Virus record (IMG/VR): IMGVR_UViG_3300028400_000005 | Location: 1-64,000 of that record | DNA: 64,000 nt | Direction: 5' to 3' (one strand) | DNA from: a virus | Shown here: piece by piece, positions 16,201 through 23,926 of the stretch | Layout: the number at the start of each line of letters is the position of its first letter | Numbering within the stretch: the first letter of the stretch is position 1 | Notes under the pieces: generated by a model | Seen by the model: only the letters and a program-made list of their open reading frames with translations | What the model was told of the DNA's origin: nothing | Database searches by the model: none | Made by a program: the position numbers and the translations under genes

Positions 16201-17222
16201 TCGTCGGGGTCGGCGTGGCGGTAGTGGGTGAGGTACAGCCGCGGCGCGCCGTCCCGCCCCGGGTGGCGCTCGATGACCAGCGGCAGGAAGGGCGGGTTGG
16301 GGATGCGCAGGTGGTAGTCGCCGTCCTCGTCCCCCTCGCGCAGGACGTGCTCACGCAGGCCGGCCCGCTCCAGGAACTCCGCCACCGCCTTGGCGTCGGC
16401 GCTCTTCTGGCGGTCGGCGGGGGCGACGGCCGGCCCCGCGTCCTGTTCGGGCTCGGCCGGCTTGGGCGGCTCCAGCTCCCCGCGGCTGGCCAGGCGGGCC
16501 GCGGCCTCGACCTTCTTGGCGAGGGCGCCCGCCGTCTTGATCAGGTTCTCCGAGCCGTGGTCCACCCGTCCCCCGGCGTCGTAGGCGAAGCTGCTCGCGG
16601 CGTACAGGTCCTTCATCGCCGCCTGCAGCTTCACCAGCATGCGCTGCAGGCGCGACAACGGGTCGTTCCCGCGGGGCAGCTTGCGCGGGCGCAGCTTCTT
16701 GCGCTCCCACTTGGGGGCCGCGTTGGAGTCGAAAACGCGCTCCACCTCGCGCTCGAGCTCGTCCAGGGCGGCCTCGGGATCGCGGCGCAGGGTCGCTTCC
16801 CAGTCGTCCGGCGCCGGCCGCTCTTCGGGTTTGGCCTCGGGTTTGGCCTCGGTCTCGGTCGGCTTGGCCTCGGCCTCGGGCTTGGGGGCGGCGGCCTGCG
16901 GCTTCGGCTTCTGCGCGGCCTCCGCCTCGCCGTCCGCCTTCTCCCAGTACGTCTGCGTGTGAACCTTGCCGCTCTTCTCGCGCACCACCTTTTTGACCGG
17001 CTTGAGGTGCGCCTTGTCGTGCCGGCGGTCGAAGAGCGACGGCTGCTCGGGCTGGCGGCCCTGCCCGTCGAAGAGTGCGGGCTGGTCGGGGGGCGGCGCC
17101 TTGCGCCGGCGCGTCCCCGCAGAGCGCCGCGTGCGGCGCGCGGACCGGCTGGGGGCTGGAGGGAGGTTGAAGAGGGCCTGGGCCTGGGCTTTGATGAGGT
17201 CGTAAATCTCGCGTAGGGTCAT
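10200..17222 (-). CDS. Giant DarB-like polyvalent protein: adenine methyltransferase plus SNF2 helicase
   Basis: Protein of 2340 residues. An N-terminal disordered region of Ala/Glu/Pro/Lys repeats carries two sliding-clamp-type motifs, QPALF (47-51) and QPSLF (60-64). An N6-adenine methyltransferase domain follows at about 600-780, with SMGNGVFLHT as the SAM-binding loop and ANPPYG near 713. A superfamily-2 helicase spans about 1300-1950: Walker A DVGLGKT near 1315, DEHH box near 1555, and RLGRAVRQG motif VI near 1920. The 350-residue C-terminus is helical. The arrangement resembles P1 DarB, an internal head protein injected with DNA to block restriction, and large polyvalent proteins of phages and plasmids. 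It is co-transcribed with the helicase gene at 17485-22722. Confidence 0.85.
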   Translation of the reverse strand: MTLREIYDLIKAQAQALFNLPPAPSRSARRTRRSAGTRRRKAPPPDQPALFDGQGRQPEQPSLFDRRHDKAHLKPVKKVVREKSGKVHTQTYWEKADGEAEAAQKPKPQAAAPKPEAEAKPTETEAKPEAKPEERPAPDDWEATLRRDPEAALDELEREVERVFDSNAAPKWERKKLRPRKLPRGNDPLSRLQRMLVKLQAAMKDLYAASSFAYDAGGRVDHGSENLIKTAGALAKKVEAAARLASRGELEPPKPAEPEQDAGPAVAPADRQKSADAKAVAEFLERAGLREHVLREGDEDGDYHLRIPNPPFLPLVIERHPGRDGAPRLYLTHYRHADPDDPMSDIYLDGELVYKVAPDGALELEETATHDPIRGYELRGRDPQFARVFAQNLTDHFYHEVPRERWEGKNAPQVEPSVPDTAGPAPAELPADPSDQHLREGAEKTVVFADGAHTYRLKGGRWHRVDEEPESAPSAPRQETEPEPQATSEPEPEAKPTAPEAEAGAAEPQAEPEPEPEAKPTETEPEAEAEPAAEEPPQAEAEGRGLNYARPLREILKRIPRFGFALLPKATVAQRTKANARAVELLERLEDEKREPTEEERQVLAAYTGEGGLTGDLNAHYTPAPLAAAMWALLHRVAGQPKTALEPSMGNGVFLHTAPDGTRVTGVELSEVSGKIGKLLHEPRGHKVYPGLSFEEYNQGEGQEHTYDAVIANPPYGIRGSLIGKGKPWLAKAEQYFIDASLDRLKDGGVGVHLINPGPVENPSTRDFRRRLLARAEVLGAYQLPSSVFKESNSGVPPVVLVVRKRPDDEGMTLLRLVQRHGEEALEKAGVLTDAARDFLDGKLHLRDDHLFGTWSGETTYHGYKKIEGELEPGLLERLAQAPTDEQPADMAALERHYGDEYASARDWATSAASNLERGRVEEGTVSEDGRLVFRNGRWHTIQGEDPRLAAAVSIADELREYVHVLNNGSPADAEARRKAVVESLKRYLEEYGNPHQHLAGELKRRHSLAHLLSAVTPKGDVAEHLLNPVTGERGEGVDYTDPYAVAAHLARQRRLTPTRLASVLAGKGWGTTQAMEWLAENGYAMDESGRWIPDDEFYVGDVYERSEALERAAEAPGLSNTEREILRAQAKKFREKLPRKPLEEVEITARDHYVRPEVVRDFIGEVVDPGGQYNVRRTDTGIFIVEHAEGYSLPDHVKEFVKYLNFDTPVRRLTAEQTRTMTRAELDALKAQYREEARKQEQEWADQFKAWAASSDYREELEEGYNRTYNSYIPPKYSNEALDIPDWKGPPLHDFQTEAVRHALDTGNSIMALDVGLGKTYAGLALAQLLEHEGRAKRVMHVMPKSLMGNWRNSYAELGSGRWYITGEFAVPEGTDEQTAADAQKVYDLLKERDLINLNDAEKASGLEPERFRAALRALSRADVARGVPGDHVMVIGETFDPKKKVWREDKMKDVATKLARLAADPSITRVLITRDKFGAIPVRPETLERYVKDDVVRAREFEEAQHDKRKKRSERDWVGKMQQAMEKATAKLFGDQVRAVHWEDLGVDALISDEHHAYKNLHAAPRVFGESPKFLGAGSESQRALDMLIKARHVRDHNDGSGIYALTATPTKNSPLEVYNMLRYVTDAVDRIAPTPEAFISRYTDIGNALVATPGGVEVRTAVLGFKNLGELRGLMNRYIFRRTAQEVGLKIPEREDHEHIFEMHPEQHTEYRALAAAAQHAAANREAEGDEHFFSYLARMRFLTLDPAVYDPERLGHLPNPRFQKAGEIAKQALSEGGKVVMFMDLGQSSMDENPAEDMGEDALREYAKRNKLPHEGMTTAKLRKLVAKHLEESRTNAYARLKQHLIEAGVPEDQIAVVTSKTAKSSAARADIEAAYKAGKIRVVIGSTGVIGEGFNLQTGTTDMVHLDIPWDPGTYWQRLGRAVRQGNTQEKVRNHVLLARGSVDAMTYGTMLGKKGWTDILWNSTEERARNADAMDPENDPYTQMLMQTADNPDDVRAILEKQKKKRLEEAKAAAWQATVQKLQQASILHHSVQKQRGLVAQAQANLEKAHAEGSPEKVAVWNRRLEERSRKLKRLEGEWRARMSDLERNEQVSKDQLDAIREGRPFVIAPSGQVFVEGGHIEQHTKDGGVRHFRILSVSPVTKTMQIAPLVPLQRYGSEPKPSSYKIEDVAELGNIFARPRVDDETLGQELAQRLRHVGVTGLQKVHPDVVRRHHDRIQEALKEWAKQDRGGIGAWVVNREGVPEHRTASYAKPGIPLEEGERLLTNTPEDIELWRKHHGERDLGYDALGALPFYAERVLGKRHWRAIPRPEQAEYLVKASLVELYHKMTGRTR

Positions 17223-17452
17223 TCGGTCGCCTCCACCGCGCGGGCCGTCCCGCGCTCGAGCACGTGGCTCAGGTACTCGTCTTCCAGCGCGCTTCCCCGC
17301 GGGGCGCGGATGCCGTCGGCGGCCGCGCGGGCGGCCTCCTCGTGGCGCTCGGCCACGCGACGGGCGGCACCGCGCGCTGCGGCCTCCTCCACGTGGGCGC
17401 GCGCGATCTCGGCGCTGATCTCGGCCAGCAAGCGCTTGGCGTCGTCCTTCAT
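17219..17452 (-). CDS. Small helical protein between the two giant helicases
   Basis: Protein of 77 residues from ATG 17452 (AAGGTG ribosome site; a GTG three codons earlier is possible). It is almost entirely a charged alpha helix (KRLLAEISAEIARAHVEEAAARGAARRV). The stop overlaps the ATG of the giant gene by 4 nt, so it is coupled to it. Role unknown; could be a small packaging or chaperone partner. Confidence 0.65.
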   Translation of the reverse strand: MKDDAKRLLAEISAEIARAHVEEAAARGAARRVAERHEEAARAAADGIRAPRGSALEDEYLSHVLERGTARAVEATE

Positions 17453-17484
17453 GGTGCGCACCTTATCCGCCGTGGTGGTCAGTC

Positions 17485-20400
17485 CTACCCGAAAAGCGTT
17501 CCCTGCTGCGCCGCGGGGTTCGGCGCCGGCGGGGGCGGGGGCGTTGGATCGTCGTCGTCGTCGCGCTCAGGGCGGGACAGGCCGGCCAGCTGCAGCTGCA
17601 GCGCGAGGCCGGTGTCGTCCATGTGTTCGTACGGCCCCTGGAAGATCTGCCCCAGGAGGCGCTTGCGCTCGAGGCGTTCCAGGTTGGCGCGGTCGTGGTC
17701 GGTGTCCGTCATGAGGGTGTGGATCTCGATCGCCTTCTTCTGCCCGAGGCGGTCAATCCGCGCCGAGCGCTGCTCCCACGTCTTGTGCGTCATGGGCAGG
17801 TCGTAGTGCACCAGCCACTCGCCGCGGTGCTGCAGGTTCGCGCCGGTCGCGCCGGCGTCGGAGGCGACGATGATGTCCACCTCGCCGCGGTCGAAGCGCT
17901 GGCGGATGCGCGCCTTGTCCTGGGCGCTGTGCCCCCCGTGCAGGACGGCGACCTTGTGCCCGGCCCGCTCGAGGGCGGCGGCGATCTCGGCCACCGCCTT
18001 GCGGTTGTGGGCGAAGACCACGCCGCCCTTCCCGCGCCGCTGCTCCGCGAGCGAGAGCAGGTGCTGGATCTTGGCGTTGCGGTCGGCGGGGGCCTCGTTG
18101 ATCACGCGCGCCTTCGCGGCCTCATGCAGCACCCCGAGGCTGCGGTTGAGTTTCTGGGCGACCTGCTCGTGCTGGGCCTCGGGGACGCCCTCGAAGCTGC
18201 GGGGCGAAAGGGCCCGCAAGGCCTCCAGGTCCACGTCGCCGCGGTCGCGGGCGCGCACGGCGCGCTGGTAGGCGGCGCGCACCTCTTCCAGCTGCGCCCG
18301 CTGCTCCGGGTGCAGCGGGATCGGGGCGTGCCCGCTGGGGGTGTCGCCGCGGGTGCCGTCCGCGCCCCAGACGACGCGCTTGGTCGTCCCCGAGGGCACC
18401 ACGTCGTGGTAGACGTAGCGGTCGGCCAGCCGCTTCAGCGCCTCACGTGCGGTCAGCGCGTCCACGCCGTAGCGGCGCCGGAACTCGGCCGCGTCGCCGA
18501 AGCGCTTGGGGTCGAGCTTCTTGAGCCAGTCGCCGATCTCGGAGGCGTCGTTCTTGACCGGGCTCCCGGTCATCAGGGTGCCGTACGGCGACAGGCTCAT
18601 CGCGGTGTCGAGCACGGCCGTGAGCAGCGACTCCGCCTTGCCCTGGCGGTTCAGGGCGTCGTGGGCCTCGTCCACGGCGACGTAATGCAGGGGGATCCCG
18701 TGGGCCTCCAGGGCCTCACGCATGAGGCGCTGGCGCTCCGGCAGGTCGGCCTCGAGGAAGCGGTCCTTGAACGCCTCGAGGTCCTCCCCGTGGTGCTCCG
18801 CCATCAGCTTGAGCATGTCGTCGCGGAAGGCCTGGTGGGTAACGGCCACCATGTGCACGTCGGGGGTGGCGTAGGCGGCCCGGCGCTCTTCGTGCGTGGC
18901 CTCGCGCGCGTGCCAGCGGAAGCGGCCGGGCTCGAGCACCCGGGCCATCTCCTCGCCGAACTGGTCGCGCACGATCGAGGGCACCACGAACAGGCCCTTC
19001 TTGGCCTCGCCGCGGTGGTGGAGCTCGGTGAAGGCCCCGATCGCCACCGAGGTCTTGCCGCTCCCCGTCCCCAGGAAGGCGGCGAGCTTGCGGCCTTCGA
19101 TAATGGCCTTTATCGCCCGCTGCTGCTTCACGTACTTGGTGCCCTTGCCCATGGTCACGGGGTACATCTGCACCGGGCTCATGCCCGCGTGGACGCTGCC
19201 GGCAACCTCCGGCATGAGGGCCGCCAGCCGCTTCTCGACGGCGGGGGGCAGGGCGTGCCGCTCGAGGTGCGGCACCGGGGCCTCGGGCTCGACCGCCTCG
19301 TCGCCGGCGTTGGCGAAGAGGCTGGCCTGCGCCATGCGCGCGGCGCGCTCTTCCTCCTTCTTCTTGCGCCACGCCTCGAGCAGCGACCCCTTCCCGCCCA
19401 TGTACGCGAAGCGGCCGCCCTGACGCTCCCGCAGGCTGTGCTGCTGGCGGGCGATCTCGTCCTTGAAGCGGCGGTACCCCTCGGGGTCGCGCACCGCCCA
19501 CAGGTGCTCGCCCCAGCGGTTCGCCTCCTTCGACAGGCGTAGGGGCTGGCCGGTGAGCTTGGCGTGGTAGTGGGCGTAACGGCTCGCCAGCGACCCCCTC
19601 ATGTGCTCCTGCACCGCCTCGTAGGCGCGCTGCGGCCCGCCGATGCCCTCCACGAACTTGTTCCACTCGACGAGCTCCGCCTGGTCGCCCAGCGCTTCGG
19701 TGGCCACCCGCTGGCGGTCGCGGTGCCACTTCACCCAGTCCGGGTTCAAGGGGAGGTCGCTCGCCAGCCGGTCGGGGTAGGGGTTGCCCCGCAGGTTGGC
19801 CTTGCCGTCCTCGGTGAGGGTCACGCTGCCGTCGTCGTTTTCCACGTAGTCGCCGCGGCCCAGCCCCATCGCGCGCAAAGTCTCGGCGCGGAGGTCGGGG
19901 TCGGCGGCCACATGGTCACGGAACCGCAGCGTGATGGGGGCGTCGGGGTCTACGGGGGCCGGCTCTCCGAAGAGGCCGCCGTCCTGGGGCGCGCCCCACT
20001 TCTCCGGCATGGGGTGCTTGGCCTCGTACTCGGCCAGGGCCTTGCGCACCGCGTTCTTGCGCGCGGCCAGCTCCTCGGGGCTCTTGCCCAGGATCTCGGT
20101 CAGGTAGTAGTGCCGCAGCGCACGCTGGTCGCGGTGGTCGAGCTCGCCCAGGGGCTTGAGGGCCACCTGCGTGCGCGGATCGGCGAGCACGCTCAGGTAG
20201 AGGGCCTTGCGGACCTCCGGGGTGTCGCCCACCGTCTGGCCGTAGAAGTCGGCCTCCCCGGGGTGCTCGCGCTCCACGAAGTCACGGGCCAGGCCGCGCA
20301 GCCGCTCATGGAGCTCGGGGTGCTTCTCCTGCAGGCGGTCGTAGTCCACCGGGATCGGTACCCGGTACTCCTCGCCCTTGCGGTTCTTGCGCACCTCCTC

Positions 20401-22722
20401 GCCCGCCCACGTAGGCAGCAGCTCCTCCAGGTGGCGGTCGTACTCCTCCATCTTCTCCGGGGGCACCCAGTCACGGATGAAGCTGCTCGAGGTGAGCAGG
20501 CGCTTGACCTCCGCCGGGGTCCACCCGTCGGCCAGGCGGCTGGCCACGGCCTCCTCCAACCCCGCGCGCACGTCGTCGCGGAAGTTGGGAGCGCGGGCGA
20601 GGCGGCGGGCCTTGGGGGGCTCCTGCTGGTCGAAGGCGCTGGCCGGGTAGCGGGCGAAGCCCGCCGGCAGCCAGTCCTCTTCGTCGTGGCGGCCGGCCTT
20701 GATCGCCTTGACCCGCTCGGCGGTCTCGCGTTCGGCGGGGTCGGCGTCGGGGGTCAGCCGGTCCATGCCCTGCCGGTTGAGCCGCACCCTGAAGCGGTCG
20801 TCGTCCCACTCGTAGGTGTAGTCGCCAGGCTCCAGGCCCAGGGCGCGCAGGGCCGGGATCACGTCGCGGGCGCTCTTGGAGAACTCCAGCTCGAGGTGGT
20901 CGGCCGGGGGCTGGCTGAGGGCGAGGTTGAGCGCCGCGGACGCCTCCAGCTTCCCGAGGGCGGTACCGAGGTGCCGGTGGGCCTCTTCGAGCAGGCGCCG
21001 CTTCCGGCGCACCAGGTCCATGACCGCCGCGGCGTCGGTGGTCGAGGTGATCGCCGGGATCTCGATCGCACGCGCGGCCTCGAGGGCCTTGGTGCCCCGC
21101 TCCATCGCCTCCTTGAGCATGGGCTCGAGGGTGCGGTCGTGGTGTTCGGCCAGGGCCTTGCGGACCTTGTCCAGCTCCTCCTCGCTCAGACCCCGGCGCA
21201 GCGCGTGCGCCGTGAGCTTGACCCCCGCGTCGAGACCCAGGGCATCGAGGGCGAGCCGGTCCAGGGTGTCGCGCCCGAGGACCGCGAGCGCCACGTTGCT
21301 CAGGTGGGCGTAGGCCCCGGCGGCGTGGTGCTTGTACAGGGCCTTGCGCAACTCGCCGTAGCTCCACCCGGGCTCGGCCGCCCGGTTCACGGTGTCCAGG
21401 AAGCTGCGGGTCAGGTCTTCCTTCGCCAGGTCGTCCACCCGGGCCGCGATCTCGCGCGCCAGGTCGGGGTCCACCTCCTCCGTGTGCACGAGCAAGGGGC
21501 TGCCGTCTTCACGCGCGTGGGCCTCCTCGAGGGCGCGCACCTCTTCCTCGCTGGCGTCGGGGTCGTGACCCAGCAGCGCGCGCCGCTTGGCGCGTTGCAG
21601 CTTGCGCAGTTGGCGCGCCGCGGCAAGGAAGGCACGCACGTCCTCGGCGTGCTGGCGCAGCTCCTCCGGCGTGGGGGCCTCCGGCTTGGGGGCGGCCTCC
21701 TCGAGGGCGGCGCCCGCCTCCTGCGCGAGGGGCTGGGCCGCGCGCATGCGCTCCCGGGCGGCGAGCACCCGGGCCTGGACCTCTGGCGCGTACTGCGCGA
21801 GCCGCGCCTGGAACGCCTCTTCGGCCTCGCGCTCGAACTCGTCCTGCGTGAGGCCCCGCTCCTCGGCCAGCTGGCGCATGGAGCCCCCGTAACCGCGGCT
21901 GGCCACCGGAGCCGTCTCCGCCCCGGGGATCTCGTCGGGTTCGATCTGCCCCCGCTCGCCCAGAACCGCGCTGCGTAGGTCGGGGTCGCGCACCAGGTGC
22001 TTGAGGACCTGGCGCTCGATCCGCTTGACGGCCTGGGTCGCGGCGCGAACGTGGCGCGCGGTGGCCAGGCCGGCGGCCAGGGAGGCCGCGTCGCCCTCGC
22101 CGGCCGCCTGCTGCGCGATGGTGCGCAGTTGCTCACGGGTCTCGTCGTCGAGCATGCGCTCGAGGTGCGGGTTTCCGGTGATCCGGGCGGCCGCGGCGAG
22201 CGCGGCCCGGTGCGCGGCCTCGATGTGCTCCTGCAGCCGCTGGGCCAGCTCCTTGCGCCGCTGGCGCTCCTCGGGGGGCACGTCCGGCTTGGGAGCGCGC
22301 TCTTGCTGGCGGCCGCGTCCGATCCGCGTCAGGCGCAACCCGTGCAAACCCTTGGGCCCCGAGACGACGTGGGCCGATCCGTCGGGGTTGACCTTGATCT
22401 TGACGTGGACGTAGTCGGGGTGGTCGGGTCCGTGGGGCTTCAGCGTGATCCAGCGCTCGTTGGGCCCTAGGTCGCCCCCGTCCGCCTTGTGCACCAGCTC
22501 GGCGGGCTCGAGCCAAAACACCAGCGCGAAGCCGTTTTCGTCGTAAGCCAGGTAGTAGCCCTTGGCCAGCGCACCCTTGGCCCGGGCAATGGCGATCCGT
22601 ATCGCCTCTCCCTCGTCGTACCCCTCGCGAAGCAGCGCGTTGGCGATCCGCACCGCCCGGCGCCGCACGGGGGGCGCGAGGTGCTTCATGGCATCGGGAA
22701 AGCGTTCTGCGGTCCAGGGCAT
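17485..22722 (-). CDS. Giant SNF2/SF2 helicase, polyvalent phage protein
   Basis: Protein of about 1745 residues started at ATG 22722, chosen over a longer frame to 22869 because it follows a TACGGT -10 by 7 nt. The N-terminal 50 residues match a widespread small domain (MKHLAPPVRRRAVRIANALL). Residues 200-1100 are helical and charged, with no enzyme motif recognised. Helicase core: GTGSGKT near 1215, DEAH near 1351, GSPVKN as motif III, ATGANLQH as motif V and RSARIDRLGQ as motif VI near 1650. It contains clamp-binding-like QASLF near 1131 and ends with QGTLFG. It is probably a virion-injected DNA-remodelling or anti-defence protein working with the DarB-like neighbour. Confidence 0.85.
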   Translation of the reverse strand: MPWTAERFPDAMKHLAPPVRRRAVRIANALLREGYDEGEAIRIAIARAKGALAKGYYLAYDENGFALVFWLEPAELVHKADGGDLGPNERWITLKPHGPDHPDYVHVKIKVNPDGSAHVVSGPKGLHGLRLTRIGRGRQQERAPKPDVPPEERQRRKELAQRLQEHIEAAHRAALAAAARITGNPHLERMLDDETREQLRTIAQQAAGEGDAASLAAGLATARHVRAATQAVKRIERQVLKHLVRDPDLRSAVLGERGQIEPDEIPGAETAPVASRGYGGSMRQLAEERGLTQDEFEREAEEAFQARLAQYAPEVQARVLAARERMRAAQPLAQEAGAALEEAAPKPEAPTPEELRQHAEDVRAFLAAARQLRKLQRAKRRALLGHDPDASEEEVRALEEAHAREDGSPLLVHTEEVDPDLAREIAARVDDLAKEDLTRSFLDTVNRAAEPGWSYGELRKALYKHHAAGAYAHLSNVALAVLGRDTLDRLALDALGLDAGVKLTAHALRRGLSEEELDKVRKALAEHHDRTLEPMLKEAMERGTKALEAARAIEIPAITSTTDAAAVMDLVRRKRRLLEEAHRHLGTALGKLEASAALNLALSQPPADHLELEFSKSARDVIPALRALGLEPGDYTYEWDDDRFRVRLNRQGMDRLTPDADPAERETAERVKAIKAGRHDEEDWLPAGFARYPASAFDQQEPPKARRLARAPNFRDDVRAGLEEAVASRLADGWTPAEVKRLLTSSSFIRDWVPPEKMEEYDRHLEELLPTWAGEEVRKNRKGEEYRVPIPVDYDRLQEKHPELHERLRGLARDFVEREHPGEADFYGQTVGDTPEVRKALYLSVLADPRTQVALKPLGELDHRDQRALRHYYLTEILGKSPEELAARKNAVRKALAEYEAKHPMPEKWGAPQDGGLFGEPAPVDPDAPITLRFRDHVAADPDLRAETLRAMGLGRGDYVENDDGSVTLTEDGKANLRGNPYPDRLASDLPLNPDWVKWHRDRQRVATEALGDQAELVEWNKFVEGIGGPQRAYEAVQEHMRGSLASRYAHYHAKLTGQPLRLSKEANRWGEHLWAVRDPEGYRRFKDEIARQQHSLRERQGGRFAYMGGKGSLLEAWRKKKEEERAARMAQASLFANAGDEAVEPEAPVPHLERHALPPAVEKRLAALMPEVAGSVHAGMSPVQMYPVTMGKGTKYVKQQRAIKAIIEGRKLAAFLGTGSGKTSVAIGAFTELHHRGEAKKGLFVVPSIVRDQFGEEMARVLEPGRFRWHAREATHEERRAAYATPDVHMVAVTHQAFRDDMLKLMAEHHGEDLEAFKDRFLEADLPERQRLMREALEAHGIPLHYVAVDEAHDALNRQGKAESLLTAVLDTAMSLSPYGTLMTGSPVKNDASEIGDWLKKLDPKRFGDAAEFRRRYGVDALTAREALKRLADRYVYHDVVPSGTTKRVVWGADGTRGDTPSGHAPIPLHPEQRAQLEEVRAAYQRAVRARDRGDVDLEALRALSPRSFEGVPEAQHEQVAQKLNRSLGVLHEAAKARVINEAPADRNAKIQHLLSLAEQRRGKGGVVFAHNRKAVAEIAAALERAGHKVAVLHGGHSAQDKARIRQRFDRGEVDIIVASDAGATGANLQHRGEWLVHYDLPMTHKTWEQRSARIDRLGQKKAIEIHTLMTDTDHDRANLERLERKRLLGQIFQGPYEHMDDTGLALQLQLAGLSRPERDDDDDPTPPPPPAPNPAAQQGTLFG

Positions 22723-22729
22723 CGCCCCC

Positions 22730-22751
22730 ACCGTAGCGGCGGGGGCGGTTG
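22730..22751 (-). promoter_or_regulatory. Class B (late) promoter for the giant helicase operon
   Basis: The minus strand reads ACCGCC, 8 nt, TACGGT (22735-22730), then 7 nt to ATG 22722, in a 59-bp gap between genes. Confidence 0.65.
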
Positions 22752-22781
22752 GGGTGCGGGCCCGGTCGGGGCGTCGTCGCG

Positions 22782-23546
22782 CTACGGCTGCCCAGCCAGC
22801 AGCGAGGCCCAGAAGTCCGCGATCGGGATGCGCCGGGTGACCCGGCCCGAGCCGTCGCACACGTGGCACTTCACCTCTTCGGGCTCGGGCTGGTCGTAGC
22901 CGTGCTCGGACCAGAACCTACGTACGAGCTCGTTCACCTGCTCCACGGTGAGCCCGTGACGCTCCTTTGGGGGGTGGGCGGCGTAGAAGGCCTCCCACAG
23001 GGGATGCGCGACGATCCCCTGCCCCCGGCACTCGTCGCACCTGGACTTGGTGACGACGTGGGTGACGGTGCCGCCGTAGGCGTCCTCGACCGCGCCCTTG
23101 ACGGCTCGGACCGCGTCGTGCACGTCGCAGGCGTCTTCGTCGCGCGCTTGTCGCTCGAGCTCGGCCAGGGTCAGCCCATGCCGGCGCGCGAGCCAGTTGG
23201 CGAGTTTGCGGGGCATGGGGTTCCGGGTTTTTTCCGGGTCCACGAGCCCCGGGAGGTCGTCGAGGTCATAGGCGCCGAAAAAGTCCTCAAGCGGCTCGTT
23301 GAAGCTGGTCTCGCAACCGTACCCCACCTGGAGGTTCCAATCCACGAGCTCAGCGCAGCGGCCGCAGATCTTGTACGTGCTCCACTTGTGGCCGTCCTCG
23401 TCCAGAACGTCGTGGCGGTAGTAGGTGGCCTTCGGGGGAATCACGCCGCCGCACGAGCTGCACGTATGCTGCCGGCGCGCCTTCAGGCGCTGTTCCTTGT
23501 GGAGCCGTACGTCGCAGTTATCCGTGTAGACCGTCACAGTAGCCAT
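22782..23546 (-). CDS. Zinc-ribbon protein of unknown function
   Basis: Protein of about 254 residues from ATG 23546 (purine-rich AAGGGGGGG upstream). Four Cys clusters are visible: CSSCGG and CGRC in the first 70 residues, then CDEC and CHVCDGSGR in the last 80. The last two resemble the CxxCxGxG repeats of DnaJ-type zinc domains. The middle is helical. It is the last gene of the accessory run 22782-28912. Possibly a nucleic-acid-binding or chaperone-like protein; no catalytic residues seen. Confidence 0.7.
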   Translation of the reverse strand: MATVTVYTDNCDVRLHKEQRLKARRQHTCSSCGGVIPPKATYYRHDVLDEDGHKWSTYKICGRCAELVDWNLQVGYGCETSFNEPLEDFFGAYDLDDLPGLVDPEKTRNPMPRKLANWLARRHGLTLAELERQARDEDACDVHDAVRAVKGAVEDAYGGTVTHVVTKSRCDECRGQGIVAHPLWEAFYAAHPPKERHGLTVEQVNELVRRFWSEHGYDQPEPEEVKCHVCDGSGRVTRRIPIADFWASLLAGQP

Positions 23547-23560
23547 CCGTGCCCCCCCCT

Positions 23561-23926
23561 TCACGCCAGCGGCCGCCTCGGATCGCGCCCCCCGGCCGAT
23601 TCGGCCAGCGCCTCCGCCATCATCCCGGCGGTTTTCAGCAGCATCGAGGCGAACCGCAGCGCCTTAACCCGCGTCTCATCGCACGGGTCGTCACCCCCGA
23701 GCTCGTCCGCGGCGTCCAAGAACGCTGCGGAGGCGCGCGTGTAGGCTTCGGCCGCCCCGCGCATGAAGATCTCCAGCGTGCCAAGGTGGTCGCCCAGAAC
23801 AACGCCGGCGGGCACGAGCTCAGCGGCCACGTCCACCAGCTTCTCGGCGACCTCCTGCTCCATGCCACCGTGCTTGAGAATGTTGACGAGCGACGCCTTG
23901 CTTGCGCTCCCCTGTTCGGTCGTCAC
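23561..23926 (-). CDS. Small helical protein, unknown
   Basis: Protein of 121 residues, all-helical pattern (EVAEKLVDVAAELVPAGVVLGDHLG, TRVKALRFASMLLKTAGMMAEALAE). Its ATG overlaps the stop of the Gp37/Gp68-like gene by 4 nt. No family recognised; operon position links it with the radical-SAM-type neighbour. Confidence 0.65.
   Translation of the reverse strand: MTTEQGSASKASLVNILKHGGMEQEVAEKLVDVAAELVPAGVVLGDHLGTLEIFMRGAAEAYTRASAAFLDAADELGGDDPCDETRVKALRFASMLLKTAGMMAEALAESAGGRDPRRPLA

Noticed and set aside
13314-17216. 1300-codon plus-strand open frame
   Set aside because: Antisense to the giant methyltransferase-helicase gene; low-complexity Leu/Gly/Val translation with no motif. High GC keeps such frames open.
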